From Aquimarina sp. AU58 (lineage in GTDB: Bacteria; Bacteroidota; Bacteroidia; Flavobacteriales; Flavobacteriaceae), in contig NZ_OMPD01000007.1 in the NCBI RefSeq assembly GCF_900312745.1, positions 130,523 to 194,522 of the forward strand: DNA of 64,000 nt. Reading direction: 5' to 3'. Position numbers and translations under genes: made by a program. The notes under the pieces are model-generated. The model was not told the DNA's origin, made no database searches, and saw only the letters and a program-made list of their open reading frames with translations. Of this stretch, positions 18,501-27,124 are shown one piece after another; within the stretch, counting starts at the first letter, position 1, and every line of letters starts with the position of its first letter.

Positions 18501-18932
18501 ATGGCTAGGAAAAACTTCTTTATATGTATAATCCTTTCTTGAATACCCCGTTATATTGGCTATAGGAATTTTCTGCCTATCATGATTATCGATACTACCA
18601 CATCCACCAAGGTTGTTACTCCTAACATGGCTATAAAATTCTACATGAGTTACTTTATTATTTCCTTTAAACTCATATAAAGTTGAAGAAAACATTTTAT
18701 TCGACCACTTCCATTCCTTTCCAGGATAGGGAGCGTTACCAAAAATATAATGCTCATCTCCCGATTCAAAGAAGAGTTTGATAGCTTGTAAACCATGAGT
18801 CTTCCCACAAGCTTCTTTCCCTAATCCTATTTCACCAAATACAGTAATTGTATATATATTATCTGCTGTATTCTGAGCTGATATTTCAAAGAAATTTAAA
18901 ACTAATAGTATGATGAATATAATCCTTTTCAT
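12504..18932 (-). CDS. giant SprB-repeat surface adhesin with T9SS sorting domain
   Basis: 2142 aa. Signal peptide (residues 1-19, cleavage near SAQ). An N-terminal domain (~20-165) is shared with the 254-aa protein at 41637-42401. A central array of some 18-20 SprB/HYR-like repeats follows, each with a 'C..GD..GSI', 'GG..PY.Y.W' and 'G.Y...V.D..GC' pattern. A PKD-like domain lies near ~1950-2040, and a type A T9SS C-terminal domain (VYPNPTTDGRF ... RKLVIE) comes last. SprB itself is the gliding adhesin of Flavobacterium johnsoniae. This protein is the same kind of surface filament but not its orthologue as far as can be seen. It follows the 708-aa Fn3 gene by 9 bases and is the last gene of its unit. 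Confidence 0.88.
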   Translation of the reverse strand: MKRIIFIILLVLNFFEISAQNTADNIYTITVFGEIGLGKEACGKTHGLQAIKLFFESGDEHYIFGNAPYPGKEWKWSNKMFSSTLYEFKGNNKVTHVEFYSHVRSNNLGGCGSIDNHDRQKIPIANITGYSRKDYTYKEVFPSHTKGRKGYASIIITPKPNIRFSDPDADITSNYTICKSAAVDITASSGFTPKNVIYTWDFFDEVGTKEVRPPELEELIEKRNTALNKLNTCKELNPNDWERRCFRQKQEYDEANAAYNKYINDPTKPEWITVPYGWRPITDTSINGKANISLALKNLYPNKGDQDTAINKQIKVRVNPSCNIHDNDASNILFIVYMPDLPKMTMVTPKNPSCATTNDGQFTITFNRPLNSNERINLSLEKKNSLGEYEPDDKAGVNKTNMPGTTFVWENIEKGDYRVTFTGGKIGPEDVAYCHDDNSEEFTITSPPAINFTASPTHQKCYGINNGSIKINITSGGSGKYTYSLNGGAWEDFAKPTNTVINGLSPVNHTVRIRRNGKCEVSKSIKINPAIQIQHEEGDITPPGKPGDTDASIRVKKVWGGTPKTDGSGAYYDATIFINGSSTNTKTQRAGAKGFDIMSLPKGTHEIEYTDANNCKQRYTFTKIEDPLPIQFKIKKQDPSCSGAADGILEVIDLIGGYPSRTITWKKNGNAYGVGASITGNQGNYDVVITDNRSGRAEQTGIKFDNVPLPITITNINIQPILCNGDKAKVTITATGGGSGSYQYAVWTGATTSVWQDSNVFALDANTMPGYRFRVRDRNATDCDSDISGRQLIDQPAKIDIETVKVVHNKVFNDNKGAIEINVTGGKPNYTITWEKDGTPVSNTGTSISDLKAGDYVAIAKDDNGCEVKSVVIPVEEPGELIVTIEETVPIPCYNGVGTLKADVKGGSLSYTYQWYKDGKPIAGEESNTLSSIEAGSYSVHVEDGYTNVDTSTDFEEPKELILTIDKTENVSCFSGKDGKIFTKPQGGTRPYYFSIDDKKTYISEDDLTNLTIEGLEAISYTIWLKDANGCEIATPQTAKLNSPDEIIITKKTIVHATTVDGTNGSITLEDVIGGVGTYTYSWSKLGDASFIKTTRDIDNLSYGMYTISVQDTNSCVVEKTFEVKQPLPMFVEIKIKNPILCHDDALGELVATVEGGYPIESTPADFEYRWYKIESSGDVSINTDLTLDRLERLKAGKYKVVTNDSQGATAEATIDLTQPEDLVVKLSSASTKILCHGDTTGAIDITVEGGPKDPGTGAYLPYTYRWTKVEDPDFEATTEDLQNMPAGTYEVVVIDDNLCTTSLSEAITIEQPDAALEIYDVVAVNLTGFKAGDGSISLEVKGGTTPYSYAWKNLDDPLYTASSQDINGLQIGRYELVVTDANACSVSITREITEPNQLIVAIIPLSEGEGVQCYGEDTVVPLSTTTQGGIGDYTYQWYEQKDPTDILFTTPQTTVVGAGTYTVIVTDANGNTHEDTYTVEEPEALDIDQNVTHLLCRGDANGSIDITVKGGVQPYSYRWSTGENSEDLSSLQAGNYKITVTDANNCIITKTIEINQPPGLFVNGDIIRVNPSSSGARDGSITVHIAGGTPSYRYEWRDSGNVLQSSTTNVLSNIGSEKYSLTVIDANGCSLHIPDVDVYDPPILKVEVKQVNVILCYGDATGSLNARAEGGTPFSGAKQYTYQWFDADENSVVGSDSFLLEGITEGNYYVIVTDAMGVKVTSADFSLTEPKELGLELDVDFKNCGDGEDWVIIAQVDGGTGPYNYLWNTGNTGDRIENVVGGTYSVEVTDKRGCYVTNQTITIAPEALEVNHSQTIPTCYEGCDGTIILETLGGTAPYNYQWSNGQTGKNLTNICAGTYSVRITDAKGCQITREYILDNPAALLVDVGEDVTLCKDQSIVLDATITDPDATYLWTSENGYSSTDAVIEVSESSIYQVVVTDSKGCVGSDSIFIDSSTEDITANFFASTQVFVGEKFVIVDNSDPIPDNVDWIFPEEAVVTYEDDNYAEAIFETPGEYEITLQTYRGLCTAMTTKTVIVVEKEIENEGEGEENPDIQSFIDYLVYPNPTTDGRFKVEVDLQKSQPISVKIFNMINNTLIDSKSGEGNDTYTFDYDMSILPSGIYFVLLETSSASQVRKLVIE

Positions 18933-18941
18933 ATCTTTTCT

Positions 18942-21050
18942 TTAATATTCTACTTCAATTTTTTTAATTGGGGATTTAGCCCTCGAATCGAATACTGCCT
19001 GTAATAGATAGGTGTATCTTGTATTTACGGTGAGTTGATGGTCCGTAAATTTGGTTTCTGTATTCGAAAATATCTTATATCGTGTGGGTTGTTTCCCTTC
19101 TTCTGCCTTATATAATAAAAATTCTTTAACTCCTTTTGCAGTATATCTCCAGTTTATCCCTATTTGTCTTTCTTCACGGTTTACAACTGCGGTAAACCTA
19201 TCTATTTCTGGTTTGGATTTGTTATCCGGTAAGCTAATCGTTAAAGGAGTTACCGGTTCTGATTCTAATCCAGATTCATCCACAGTTACCAGGGTATATA
19301 GATAGGTTAACGCAGGTATTGCAGTAGCATCTTGATACCGATTCTGGGGGATATCGGTTTCTGATACCAACTGCCAGGGGGATTCTTTGCCTTTTTCTTT
19401 ACGGTACACCAGGGTTTTTGAAGCATCAACACTGCTACTGGTTATCCAATGTAATTCTACTACTCCATTATCTGCACTAAATGATTTAAAAACCGGCTTT
19501 GTAGGTGGTATGATATCGGGTTTTTTAAGCGCCACTACTTCAGAAAACCCTGAGGGATTATACCGCGTATCAAAAGCCTGAACTTTATAATAGATTTTAT
19601 TGTTCAGGGTTTTTATGTTTACCGTATCTACCATAGTATTTTGGGGTATGGTACGAAAAGTAATCTGTGTAAACTCTTCGTTCTCAAGATTTGCTCTAAA
19701 CACACGATATCCCAAAAAATCGGGTTCAGTATTGGCATTCCACTGTAATTGTACTATTCCTGTAGAGTCAATAACTCCCGTAAGTCCAAAAGGAGTTACT
19801 GGCGGCGTATCATCCACGGGTTGTACCATCTGCGGAAACGAAGCTCTTTTTGTACCGTCTACTCCAACTGCTGTTATTGTAAAGTAATTAATTACACTTA
19901 AATTTTTGAACTCAATACTTCTTGTGGTCTTAGCAATATCAGGAACCACTACCTGGTAGTTATCTTTGATGGCATCTGATCTGTTTAACTCGAAATGACT
20001 AAGGGTTTCTAATCCTTCTTCGGGGAACTCCCATGTGATTATTGCCGTGCTATTATCAGATTGCAACTTTGCTTCTTGTATTGCCGGATTATATGTCAAA
20101 GCTTTCTTTCCTGATCCGGAAACAACTTTTGATGATGGACTTGTTTCTCCAAAAGGCGATATCCCTTTTATCCTGTACTGATATTCTTTATTATTTTGTG
20201 GTAAACTATCGATATAAAACATACGATCTGTAGTCTTCTTTTCTTTTTCTCCCATGTTAATTATGGGTACATCGCTCAAAGACGTAAACGTATTACCATT
20301 ATCGTCTGATCGTTCTATGATATAATTATTATAATAATCTGCCAGTGAGGTAGAATTCCAGCTTAGTAGTACACTTTTATCTTTAAATATCCCAACAAGA
20401 TCTCTTGGTGTGGGCAACTCGATATAGTCTACCAATCCACGATATACTCCACCATGTGCTACAGCTATTTTTTCTTCAGGAATTGCAGTTCTTATGGTGT
20501 ATAGGTATTTCTCATTAGGTTTTACATCTGTATCTACATAGGCCAATCCAGAATACTTTGCCACCTCAAAATTTTGATCTGCTGCATACAGTGCAAAAGA
20601 GAAGCGTTGCTCCAGAGCTTGAGACAGGTTCACAATACTCATCATATCTGTACCTCCTTCACTTAGTTCTACATCAAAGTCATCGCCATAGATGGCCTGC
20701 GCAGCAATAGCTGCATAATCATTCTGGCTGGCAAACTCTTCCCATGCCTCTATTGGTTTTGGTAGTATAGGAGTTGGTGTTATTTTTTTTATTTCTTGTT
20801 CTCTAAGAATCTCTCCTGCTCTCACAATGGTTTTACGTTCTATAGTAAATCCGTATTTGTTAGCATGTTTCCAAGCCGTAGGGGTGGTAACTGCCCATCG
20901 CAACATAATGGCTTCTTTGGTCACCCTACTCATCACTTGTACTGATGGAGGATCTTCACCAATAGGTTTTTGACTCCATATCGGGAACGATAACAACAAT
21001 ACTATCCCCAATACTACGTTACGCATATTTTTGGCCTTATTAGTTTCCAT
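18942..21050 (-). CDS. exported protein with multiple fibronectin type III domains
   Basis: About 702 aa. A signal peptide with hydrophobic core VVLGIVLLLSFPIWS is followed by roughly five Fn3-like domains, each with a 'L.W....D..GY..YR' type strand pattern (clear near residues 235-320, 335-420, 425-515, 520-610 and 615-700). No T9SS sorting domain is visible. The start is ambiguous: the frame is open from ATG 21068, the Lys-rich METNKAKN start at 21050 gives a normal signal peptide, and ATG 21026 would avoid overlapping the upstream gene. It sits between the 1574-aa unknown protein and the SprB-repeat adhesin, so it is probably a structural partner at the cell surface or in the periplasm. 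Confidence 0.78.
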   Translation of the reverse strand: METNKAKNMRNVVLGIVLLLSFPIWSQKPIGEDPPSVQVMSRVTKEAIMLRWAVTTPTAWKHANKYGFTIERKTIVRAGEILREQEIKKITPTPILPKPIEAWEEFASQNDYAAIAAQAIYGDDFDVELSEGGTDMMSIVNLSQALEQRFSFALYAADQNFEVAKYSGLAYVDTDVKPNEKYLYTIRTAIPEEKIAVAHGGVYRGLVDYIELPTPRDLVGIFKDKSVLLSWNSTSLADYYNNYIIERSDDNGNTFTSLSDVPIINMGEKEKKTTDRMFYIDSLPQNNKEYQYRIKGISPFGETSPSSKVVSGSGKKALTYNPAIQEAKLQSDNSTAIITWEFPEEGLETLSHFELNRSDAIKDNYQVVVPDIAKTTRSIEFKNLSVINYFTITAVGVDGTKRASFPQMVQPVDDTPPVTPFGLTGVIDSTGIVQLQWNANTEPDFLGYRVFRANLENEEFTQITFRTIPQNTMVDTVNIKTLNNKIYYKVQAFDTRYNPSGFSEVVALKKPDIIPPTKPVFKSFSADNGVVELHWITSSSVDASKTLVYRKEKGKESPWQLVSETDIPQNRYQDATAIPALTYLYTLVTVDESGLESEPVTPLTISLPDNKSKPEIDRFTAVVNREERQIGINWRYTAKGVKEFLLYKAEEGKQPTRYKIFSNTETKFTDHQLTVNTRYTYLLQAVFDSRAKSPIKKIEVEY

Positions 21051-24000
21051 ACTCATATGATAGTACATGATTACTCCTACTTATCTGCCCCGGCAATATA
21101 TATTTCAACTCCGCCTGATAAGTTTTGTCGATTTCCATTACTGGAAATTTGCCTGTAACTAAGTTTAAATATTGTTTATCTGTTTCCCATGGGAGATCCG
21201 AATTGATCAATTGATAGCTTAAATCTACATAGTCTCTGTAATAGTACAGACTTAAATCATATCGATACGGGTTAAACCCGGTAATCTCATCCTCAAGATC
21301 ATTTTCTAAATATGCTAAGTATGATGATTTAGCTTCTACACCTTCTATTGGAGGAACGCCTACCTTGCTTATATCTCTTTTTACTGTAAGACCTCCTAAC
21401 GGGTAATTTTCATAAAGTAAAGGTTTAACCTTTTTTCTATAATATGAATCATTAAGCCTTGCTACAGCTTTTACCAGAGGAACCCCTCCAGAATATTGGT
21501 TTCCTGTTAATTCTACCAGGTCAAAAGGTTCTTGACGATTTATTTTTGATGTGAGCACTATCCCATAAGGTTTTACATCCAAGGTATATAGGTGATCACT
21601 TATATTCATTGCTTTCATCTTTTTCTTAAAAGTGGTATACTCACTTGTTTTAAAATCATAGGTCAGCAATTCTCGTTCTTCTCCCTGGGTGACCACTCCT
21701 TCGGCTTTTCGGGTTCTTATTTCAACATCATTTCCAGAACCTTTATCTCCTAATTCTGTTTTAGTATAGGATTCGGTTATATTACCCGGGTTATCCTCTT
21801 TTGGAGGAATCAATTTAATCGCTACATGATACGCTGTCTGAGTACTTATTCCTTCCGGAATAGCATAGGTGAGTTGTTTTTTATTTTCATTATATGTGAA
21901 GTTCACCACCAGTTCTTCTCCAGAATCTGTACTCATTATCATGGTTTTATTCCAGTTAGGTACCGGATCAAACAGATGCTTCTGTCCTCGTTTTAGATTA
22001 ACATATCCAACATTATATTCTTCGGTAAAGAAGTTCTTTTGCTCTATCACCGGATACATATATTTGATATTTTGTAATGAAATCGTTTTAGGGGCTTCTC
22101 CTGTAGTAAAATTCACTTCTTTGGCCTCTGTAGATACATTACCATTTTCTTTGATGATCTGCCATTGTCCATTTTTATATTCTTCAAAATGTAACTGTAC
22201 AAATGCTTTAAGTTGGGCATTTTGCGGCAATATTTCATGAGAATAGAACATTGCCACATCATTACTATTGTTCCATTCTATTTCCCCTTGTAGTGGTTTT
22301 CCATTATCACTCACCTCAAATTTATCCATAAGGATACGATATTTCTGATCCCCTTCATCATCAGGAATTTCAAACACTTTATTGATCGGCATATTAAATA
22401 CGACTTGTGGTGCAGCAAAAACATCTACATCTACCGAACTTTCTTTTGGGGTCATATCGCTTATAACCACCATACCATCCAGTACACTATCGCCTTCTAT
22501 TTCGCATTTCTCTCCAAACTCTACTTTAAATCTAAAGCTTCCTTTGACCATGCCTCCTAATATATTGTAACGGCCTGCCAGATATCCTTTAAACCATGCC
22601 GGATTTGGGAATCGGGACTGCATTAATATAGCTCCTCCTCCCTGAAAAATGGATACTTTCTTTTTAAATCCAAATACTTTGATTTTTAACCCTACTTTTC
22701 CTTGCAGATAAGCATAGGATTGCCCATTGATAAACCAACCGTTCATCCCTATTTGTCCCGAAGAGCCTTTACAACGTGCTTCTCCATAATCTTTCATCAT
22801 AACATCAAACCCTATCCCTGAATCAAATTGCGCATAGAATATTAAAGATTTATGCTTTGAGCTATGGCTTATACTGGATCCAAATGCCAGACCTTTACCA
22901 CCACTAAGTAATCCAAGATCGCGATTATCAATTTCTGTCGCATCTACTCCCAAGAGCCTTGTAACTATATCAGGTGGCGATGGTGGCCCCGGGATATTAT
23001 CTCCCGACATGAAGTAGCTTTTTGTGTTCATTTTAACAAATCCCAGATTTAATGCTACACCAATAGGATCATCAGGAGTTCCTATCAAAATATGCCACTC
23101 GTTTGGATCTACGTAAAAATCCATCCATCCTGCTCGTCCATTGTTTCCAACACCCTCCAGGATTCCGAAAAGGTTCACATATACCTCTGATGTAGAATGA
23201 AAAATTTTATTATTAAAATCGAATTTGGTATATACATCTGCAGTAATTGCCCCATCAGGTACAAATGGTACCTCTACCTCCAAACCATTTGCTATATCAC
23301 TTAATTGCTTATTGATTGTTTCATAAAAGTCACCAGGTATTGATGCGATAAGCCTACCTTTGCCTTTCATATAGATTTCGCCTAAACCTCCTGATTTAAG
23401 GAATGTCATACCAAACTCTACCGTTGCATTAAACAGGTCTGGAGATCCTGCTGTGATAATCCCTACCGATGCTTTCATCCCTAAACCACTTTCTTTGTGG
23501 GGTTCGTAGATAACTCCCGATTTTGATGCTCCTATCTGAGTGTATTGTGCATCTTTCTGCTTTGTAGTCCCTGCCATATGCATGCGGTTATAGAAACCTC
23601 CTCCAAACGCATTAATCTCAAACCCGGGAAAAATAGGAATCCCCTGCGGTAAAGTCACACTGGCATCTGTATACCAATATCTAAAACTATCGGTTCTACC
23701 AAATAATGCTTTGGCTTCGACCTCTAACTCCATTCCTGTAGTGAACTTGGCCCCTACTGCACCAGCAAAACCGGTACCATAAGTTGGGTCGTCTTCAAAA
23801 ATAAAAATGGCTCCTTTTAGCTCTATCCCCGCCACAGACATTTTCACATTGACACTATTTAAATCTATGCCATCATATTTCCAACGATCTCTACCTTCAC
23901 TTTGATCTAAGAGCGCATTAATTTTTAGTTTGGCTCCTCCACCATTAGCCCCGTCTCTTTCTGAGGTAAGATTGATATTAAAATTAAAAACAAGTGCTGC

Positions 24001-25764
24001 TTTATTATCAGAAGGGGTTTCTAATCCTATTTCATTAACTGTTAAAGGGAAATTAGCAATTTTCATTTCTCCTCTATACCCAAAATAACCAACCGAAAAT
24101 TTTGGAGATTCGGTTTGTATGACCATTTCCTTAAATACAATTCCCTTAAAATCGACAGTCTTATCTTTTTTAGTATCTGTCGATGTACTTTCTTCTTTTT
24201 TTAACCCGGATGCAATATTTATAGATCCGTTTAAGCTTGCTTTGGGCCTAAACTTGTCATCTTTAACCTTTAGTTCTATATAAGATTCTGGTGTTAAGGT
24301 TACTTCTGCATTCCATACATCAAAATTGATATCTTCGGTATTAGATACACTAAGGGTATATTCATCAGGTTGGATTATTGCGGTATAATTTACCTTATCA
24401 ACTTCGGATACAGGTAATATGATCTGTCCCTCAAATTCTCCTCCTTTTAGCTTATTTACTTCAATATCCAGTAAAAAGTGATCTAACGAAAATGCCCATC
24501 CCGAAGCTGATCCTTCATCAAGTGTAAGAATATTATCTCCTGTAAATTTACCGGTTACTCCCTGGCCATCGATAATCAGGTTATGCGCTCCAAAAGCAAC
24601 TCTTTCATCATTATTTTGTTTCTCGAATGCTTTGGGTAAAACAACTTCTAAATCTTGTACGTATACTCCTCTCCACAAATTGGGGTTCTCGCCATAATAT
24701 GTATTTAGATATCCCGATGGCATCGACTCGTCATTATGTAGATCACTAAAATCCAGTACTGCATTTTTTAGTTTAAAAGTAGTACCTTCTGCTGCTCCTG
24801 TGATCCCAAATTCGGGTAATGATATGTTGACTATCATATCATTCCAATCTTTTGCTACTATTTTAAAATCACTATCAACATAGCCGGTTTTCTTTTTACC
24901 ATCTTTATCTACCGGAAACAATAATCCATCGGTGAATTTGATATTAGCATCTATCCCCAATTCCTTAAAACCAGAACAGTCGATTACTGCATAGGTGCCA
25001 GGGTTTTCAAAACTTCCTTTTAACGTAAACAAAATAGCACCACTATTAAAGTTCATGGTATATTGTGAAATCAGATGTAGTTTGACCTCATCATCTTCCC
25101 CATTAGCTATATCACTATATATCCCACCATCGTGTGATAGTCTGATATTAGATGCTCCTAAAATCAATACATCTTTTTTATTTTTTGTTGTCGTGGTTGT
25201 TCCTTCTGCTGTGGTTGTTGAAGTAGTTGTGGTTTCTGGTAATTCTACCCTAAGAAAAACGGTAAGTTCTGTAAATTCTGGTTTAAAAACAGCTTTGGCG
25301 ATCCCAACGGTATAGGTTACATTACTAATAGTAACCGGTTCTATCGCAACAGGTAGTTCTTTTAACTCATCATTAGTAAGTTCTTCAATGTAATTCTTTG
25401 TATTGTCAATGGTTTCAAATACACCATTAGCTATCTCAAGCCAATTCTTGTCTTGTTCGGCATTAGGCCCATTAAATTGGTAGCCTTCTGCAATCCCAAA
25501 ATCAGATATTTTTTCCTTTACTACGGGAGTATCAAATTTCTCGAGAGATTTAAATTCTCTAAAGGTTTTAACTGGTTGTGCCGGTGCTATTTTGGTATGG
25601 GTAACCGTGGTATTGTTATGTAAACTATCCTTAACCGGTTCTGCTTTTTCCTTTTTAGTATCTTCTGTTTTTTTCTCTGTAGCATATAACATGTCATTTG
25701 CCAACAAACTTGTTGTAGATAAACAAAGACATAATACTAATGCGAATCGTAGTACTTTATTCAT
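21040..25764 (-). CDS. very large exported protein, unknown family
   Basis: 1574 aa. The signal peptide (1-23, core FALVLCLCLSTTSLLA) is clear. The rest is predominantly beta-rich with repeated Gly/Asp/Phe patterns and no recognised catalytic motif. A low-complexity Thr tract lies near residues 178-200. The middle (about 640-1000) has regularly alternating strands such as GIPIFPGFEINAFGGGFYNR, which could be a beta-solenoid or barrel. There is no T9SS tail and no lipobox. It heads a minus-strand unit with the Fn3 and SprB-repeat genes, and its 3' end overlaps or abuts the Fn3 gene. A CACGG-TTTT-CAGGG motif lies 140 bases upstream. A structural role in the same surface assembly is inferred from position only. 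Confidence 0.7.
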   Translation of the reverse strand: MNKVLRFALVLCLCLSTTSLLANDMLYATEKKTEDTKKEKAEPVKDSLHNNTTVTHTKIAPAQPVKTFREFKSLEKFDTPVVKEKISDFGIAEGYQFNGPNAEQDKNWLEIANGVFETIDNTKNYIEELTNDELKELPVAIEPVTISNVTYTVGIAKAVFKPEFTELTVFLRVELPETTTTSTTTAEGTTTTTKNKKDVLILGASNIRLSHDGGIYSDIANGEDDEVKLHLISQYTMNFNSGAILFTLKGSFENPGTYAVIDCSGFKELGIDANIKFTDGLLFPVDKDGKKKTGYVDSDFKIVAKDWNDMIVNISLPEFGITGAAEGTTFKLKNAVLDFSDLHNDESMPSGYLNTYYGENPNLWRGVYVQDLEVVLPKAFEKQNNDERVAFGAHNLIIDGQGVTGKFTGDNILTLDEGSASGWAFSLDHFLLDIEVNKLKGGEFEGQIILPVSEVDKVNYTAIIQPDEYTLSVSNTEDINFDVWNAEVTLTPESYIELKVKDDKFRPKASLNGSINIASGLKKEESTSTDTKKDKTVDFKGIVFKEMVIQTESPKFSVGYFGYRGEMKIANFPLTVNEIGLETPSDNKAALVFNFNINLTSERDGANGGGAKLKINALLDQSEGRDRWKYDGIDLNSVNVKMSVAGIELKGAIFIFEDDPTYGTGFAGAVGAKFTTGMELEVEAKALFGRTDSFRYWYTDASVTLPQGIPIFPGFEINAFGGGFYNRMHMAGTTKQKDAQYTQIGASKSGVIYEPHKESGLGMKASVGIITAGSPDLFNATVEFGMTFLKSGGLGEIYMKGKGRLIASIPGDFYETINKQLSDIANGLEVEVPFVPDGAITADVYTKFDFNNKIFHSTSEVYVNLFGILEGVGNNGRAGWMDFYVDPNEWHILIGTPDDPIGVALNLGFVKMNTKSYFMSGDNIPGPPSPPDIVTRLLGVDATEIDNRDLGLLSGGKGLAFGSSISHSSKHKSLIFYAQFDSGIGFDVMMKDYGEARCKGSSGQIGMNGWFINGQSYAYLQGKVGLKIKVFGFKKKVSIFQGGGAILMQSRFPNPAWFKGYLAGRYNILGGMVKGSFRFKVEFGEKCEIEGDSVLDGMVVISDMTPKESSVDVDVFAAPQVVFNMPINKVFEIPDDEGDQKYRILMDKFEVSDNGKPLQGEIEWNNSNDVAMFYSHEILPQNAQLKAFVQLHFEEYKNGQWQIIKENGNVSTEAKEVNFTTGEAPKTISLQNIKYMYPVIEQKNFFTEEYNVGYVNLKRGQKHLFDPVPNWNKTMIMSTDSGEELVVNFTYNENKKQLTYAIPEGISTQTAYHVAIKLIPPKEDNPGNITESYTKTELGDKGSGNDVEIRTRKAEGVVTQGEERELLTYDFKTSEYTTFKKKMKAMNISDHLYTLDVKPYGIVLTSKINRQEPFDLVELTGNQYSGGVPLVKAVARLNDSYYRKKVKPLLYENYPLGGLTVKRDISKVGVPPIEGVEAKSSYLAYLENDLEDEITGFNPYRYDLSLYYYRDYVDLSYQLINSDLPWETDKQYLNLVTGKFPVMEIDKTYQAELKYILPGQISRSNHVLSYEYGN

Positions 25765-25904
25765 AGGCTCTGGGGCAAAATTGTCTTTTAAAAAATGTAT
25801 GTTTTACAGGTTTTTCTATTGCTAACCCGTTGTTAAAAAACACAGTTATTTTTATAAGTTGATTAACATTATGCAAGTTTATTAATAAGCCTTATAGGAA
25901 ATAT

Positions 25905-25918
25905 CACGGTTTTCAGGG
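25905..25918. promoter_or_regulatory. CAC(G/T)G-W4-CAGGG motif, upstream of 1574-aa gene
   Basis: CACGGTTTTCAGGG followed by GTTTTA. Similar sites occur at 35791, 42475 and 50067, all upstream of exported-protein genes. It lies 141 bases from the start of the minus-strand gene. The rest of the gap 25765-26330 holds the palindromic element 26031-26193 and a terminator, and no gene. Confidence 0.5.
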
Positions 25919-26030
25919 GTTTTACGTTTTTACCTTACTTTTTTTACAAAAAACTACAATTAAACACCTAACTATCAGCACAAAAAACATTTTCACCTTA
26001 AAAAAATGGCAGAACTTAGGAGTGGCATAT

Positions 26031-26193
26031 TGAAGTGGTTTAAACTTTTTTGATTCTGGCGAAAAATAGATGTTTTTTGATCAATTAAAGTGTTTTTTGC
26101 TCTTCATAGCAGCGCTACGAAATAAGAAAAAGACAAAAATTGAGTAAAAAAGAGCATTTTTATAGCGAATTGAAAAAAGTTTAAATCACTTCA
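26031..26193. repeat. 163-bp palindromic element, copy 2 (MITE-like)
   Basis: Terminal inverted repeats of 21 bases with one mismatch (26031-26051 and 26173-26193; TGAAGTGRTTTAAAC plus six T). The centre CATAGCAGCGCTACG (26105-26119) and the right-hand stretch AAATTGAGTAAAAAAGAGCA match the other element at 12252-12412 (CATAGCAGAGCTACG, AAACTGAGATGAAAAAAGAA). The length and arrangement are almost the same while the outer arms differ. Confidence 0.68.
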
Positions 26194-26208
26194 TGCTGTA
26201 TTAAAGCA

Positions 26209-26235
26209 AAAAAAGCTCTTATGTAGAGCTTTTTT
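26209..26235. terminator. intrinsic terminator after toxin/immunity unit
   Basis: Perfect stem AAAAAAGCTCT (26209-26219), loop TATGT, AGAGCTTTTTT (26225-26235). The A-tract and T-tract make it usable in both directions. It lies ~95 bases beyond the immunity gene stop on the minus strand and separates that unit from the 1574-aa gene unit. Confidence 0.7.
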
Positions 26236-26330
26236 GTTGTTGAGGTTGGTTTTGTGAAGTTAAGAAACTTTGCAGAACATTAGTTTTTCAGATAAGAATG
26301 TAAAATAGGTTACTTGTAGTATGTCGTAAG

Positions 26331-26882
26331 CTAACCAGCAGGTTTATCTAATACACTTGATAAACCATCTTTGGCTTCAAGAGAAACAACCTCTATAACA
26401 TGTACCTGCCCTAATTTACCAAGAGGTATATTTTTTTCAGGCATCAATGGATATCCTATTCTAATCACTCCCAAATACTCAGTTCGACAATCAAAACAAT
26501 AATAACAAGTTAAATGTACTGAAGATTGTCTCTGAAAATCAAAAGTATAATCAAAATCATTTCTATTTAGATAAAATATACCATCAACATTAATAGCATC
26601 TAGAGATTTAAATAATAAGGCGATCCGTTTTACAAATGAGATGTCATAGTTTGAAGAATCTATATTTGGTATTATTTTAAAATTTTTATTTTTCGTTTCA
26701 AAGTTTTCTGATATATATACATCAGATTTACAATTACAACAAGAATGTGTAAATTTCCACCCACTATTAAAATTGAATTGAAAAGGTAAAGCTAATTTCT
26801 GACCTGCTTTTTTATCAATTTGTAAAGTCGTCTCAATGAGCTTTTTTCCAAAAAAATCTATATATCCTTCTTTAATACTCAT
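26331..26882 (-). CDS. candidate immunity protein for the TNT-type toxin
   Basis: 183 aa from ATG 26882 (the frame is open to a TTG at 26906). It is a soluble protein with no signal peptide. It contains two Cys pairs, CCNCKSD (about residues 49-55) and CYYCFDC (about 126-132), that could hold a zinc ion. I do not recognise the family. It is placed directly downstream of the toxin-tipped 1935-aa gene on the same strand, is small and cytoplasmic, and has a decayed relative in the gap between them. This is the usual arrangement for immunity genes of polymorphic toxins. The functional call is therefore from context; the zinc-ribbon look would also fit an unrelated regulatory protein. Confidence 0.55.
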   Translation of the reverse strand: MSIKEGYIDFFGKKLIETTLQIDKKAGQKLALPFQFNFNSGWKFTHSCCNCKSDVYISENFETKNKNFKIIPNIDSSNYDISFVKRIALLFKSLDAINVDGIFYLNRNDFDYTFDFQRQSSVHLTCYYCFDCRTEYLGVIRIGYPLMPEKNIPLGKLGQVHVIEVVSLEAKDGLSSVLDKPAG

Positions 26883-26944
26883 AGTAAACCTATTTTTTGT
26901 CAACAACTATATTCATTAATCAGATTATTTCTTTTTACTATCTT

Positions 26945-27105
26945 GTTAATCTTCAATTCTAATTTCAGTTACCATATTTCCAAAAAATGAGGCTTTAGAT
27001 AACATAGAAAAACTCTAAAGTAGCTAAAAATCAAAAATATAATTAAAATTATCTCTATTCAAAATAATAGTATCCTGAGTTTTAAAAATAAAATGTTTTT
27101 TATTA
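26945..27105 (-). pseudogene. decayed second copy of the candidate immunity gene
   Basis: Read on the minus strand, 27105-27024 translates to a peptide ending ILNRDNFNYIFDF followed by a stop. It aligns with FYLNRNDFDYTFDF of the immunity protein, and the preceding FIFK matches LLFK. The DNA identity is also plain by eye (27024-27060 against 26539-26575). Further on, 27003-26950 gives a short FGNMVTEIRIED peptide that may match its C-terminal LGQVHVIEV. Stops and a deletion interrupt it. It is probably an orphan immunity relic left by toxin turnover. The rest of the gap 26883-27215 holds the palindrome 27125-27159. Confidence 0.6.
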
Positions 27106-27124
27106 ATATATTCTGTCTTTAATG

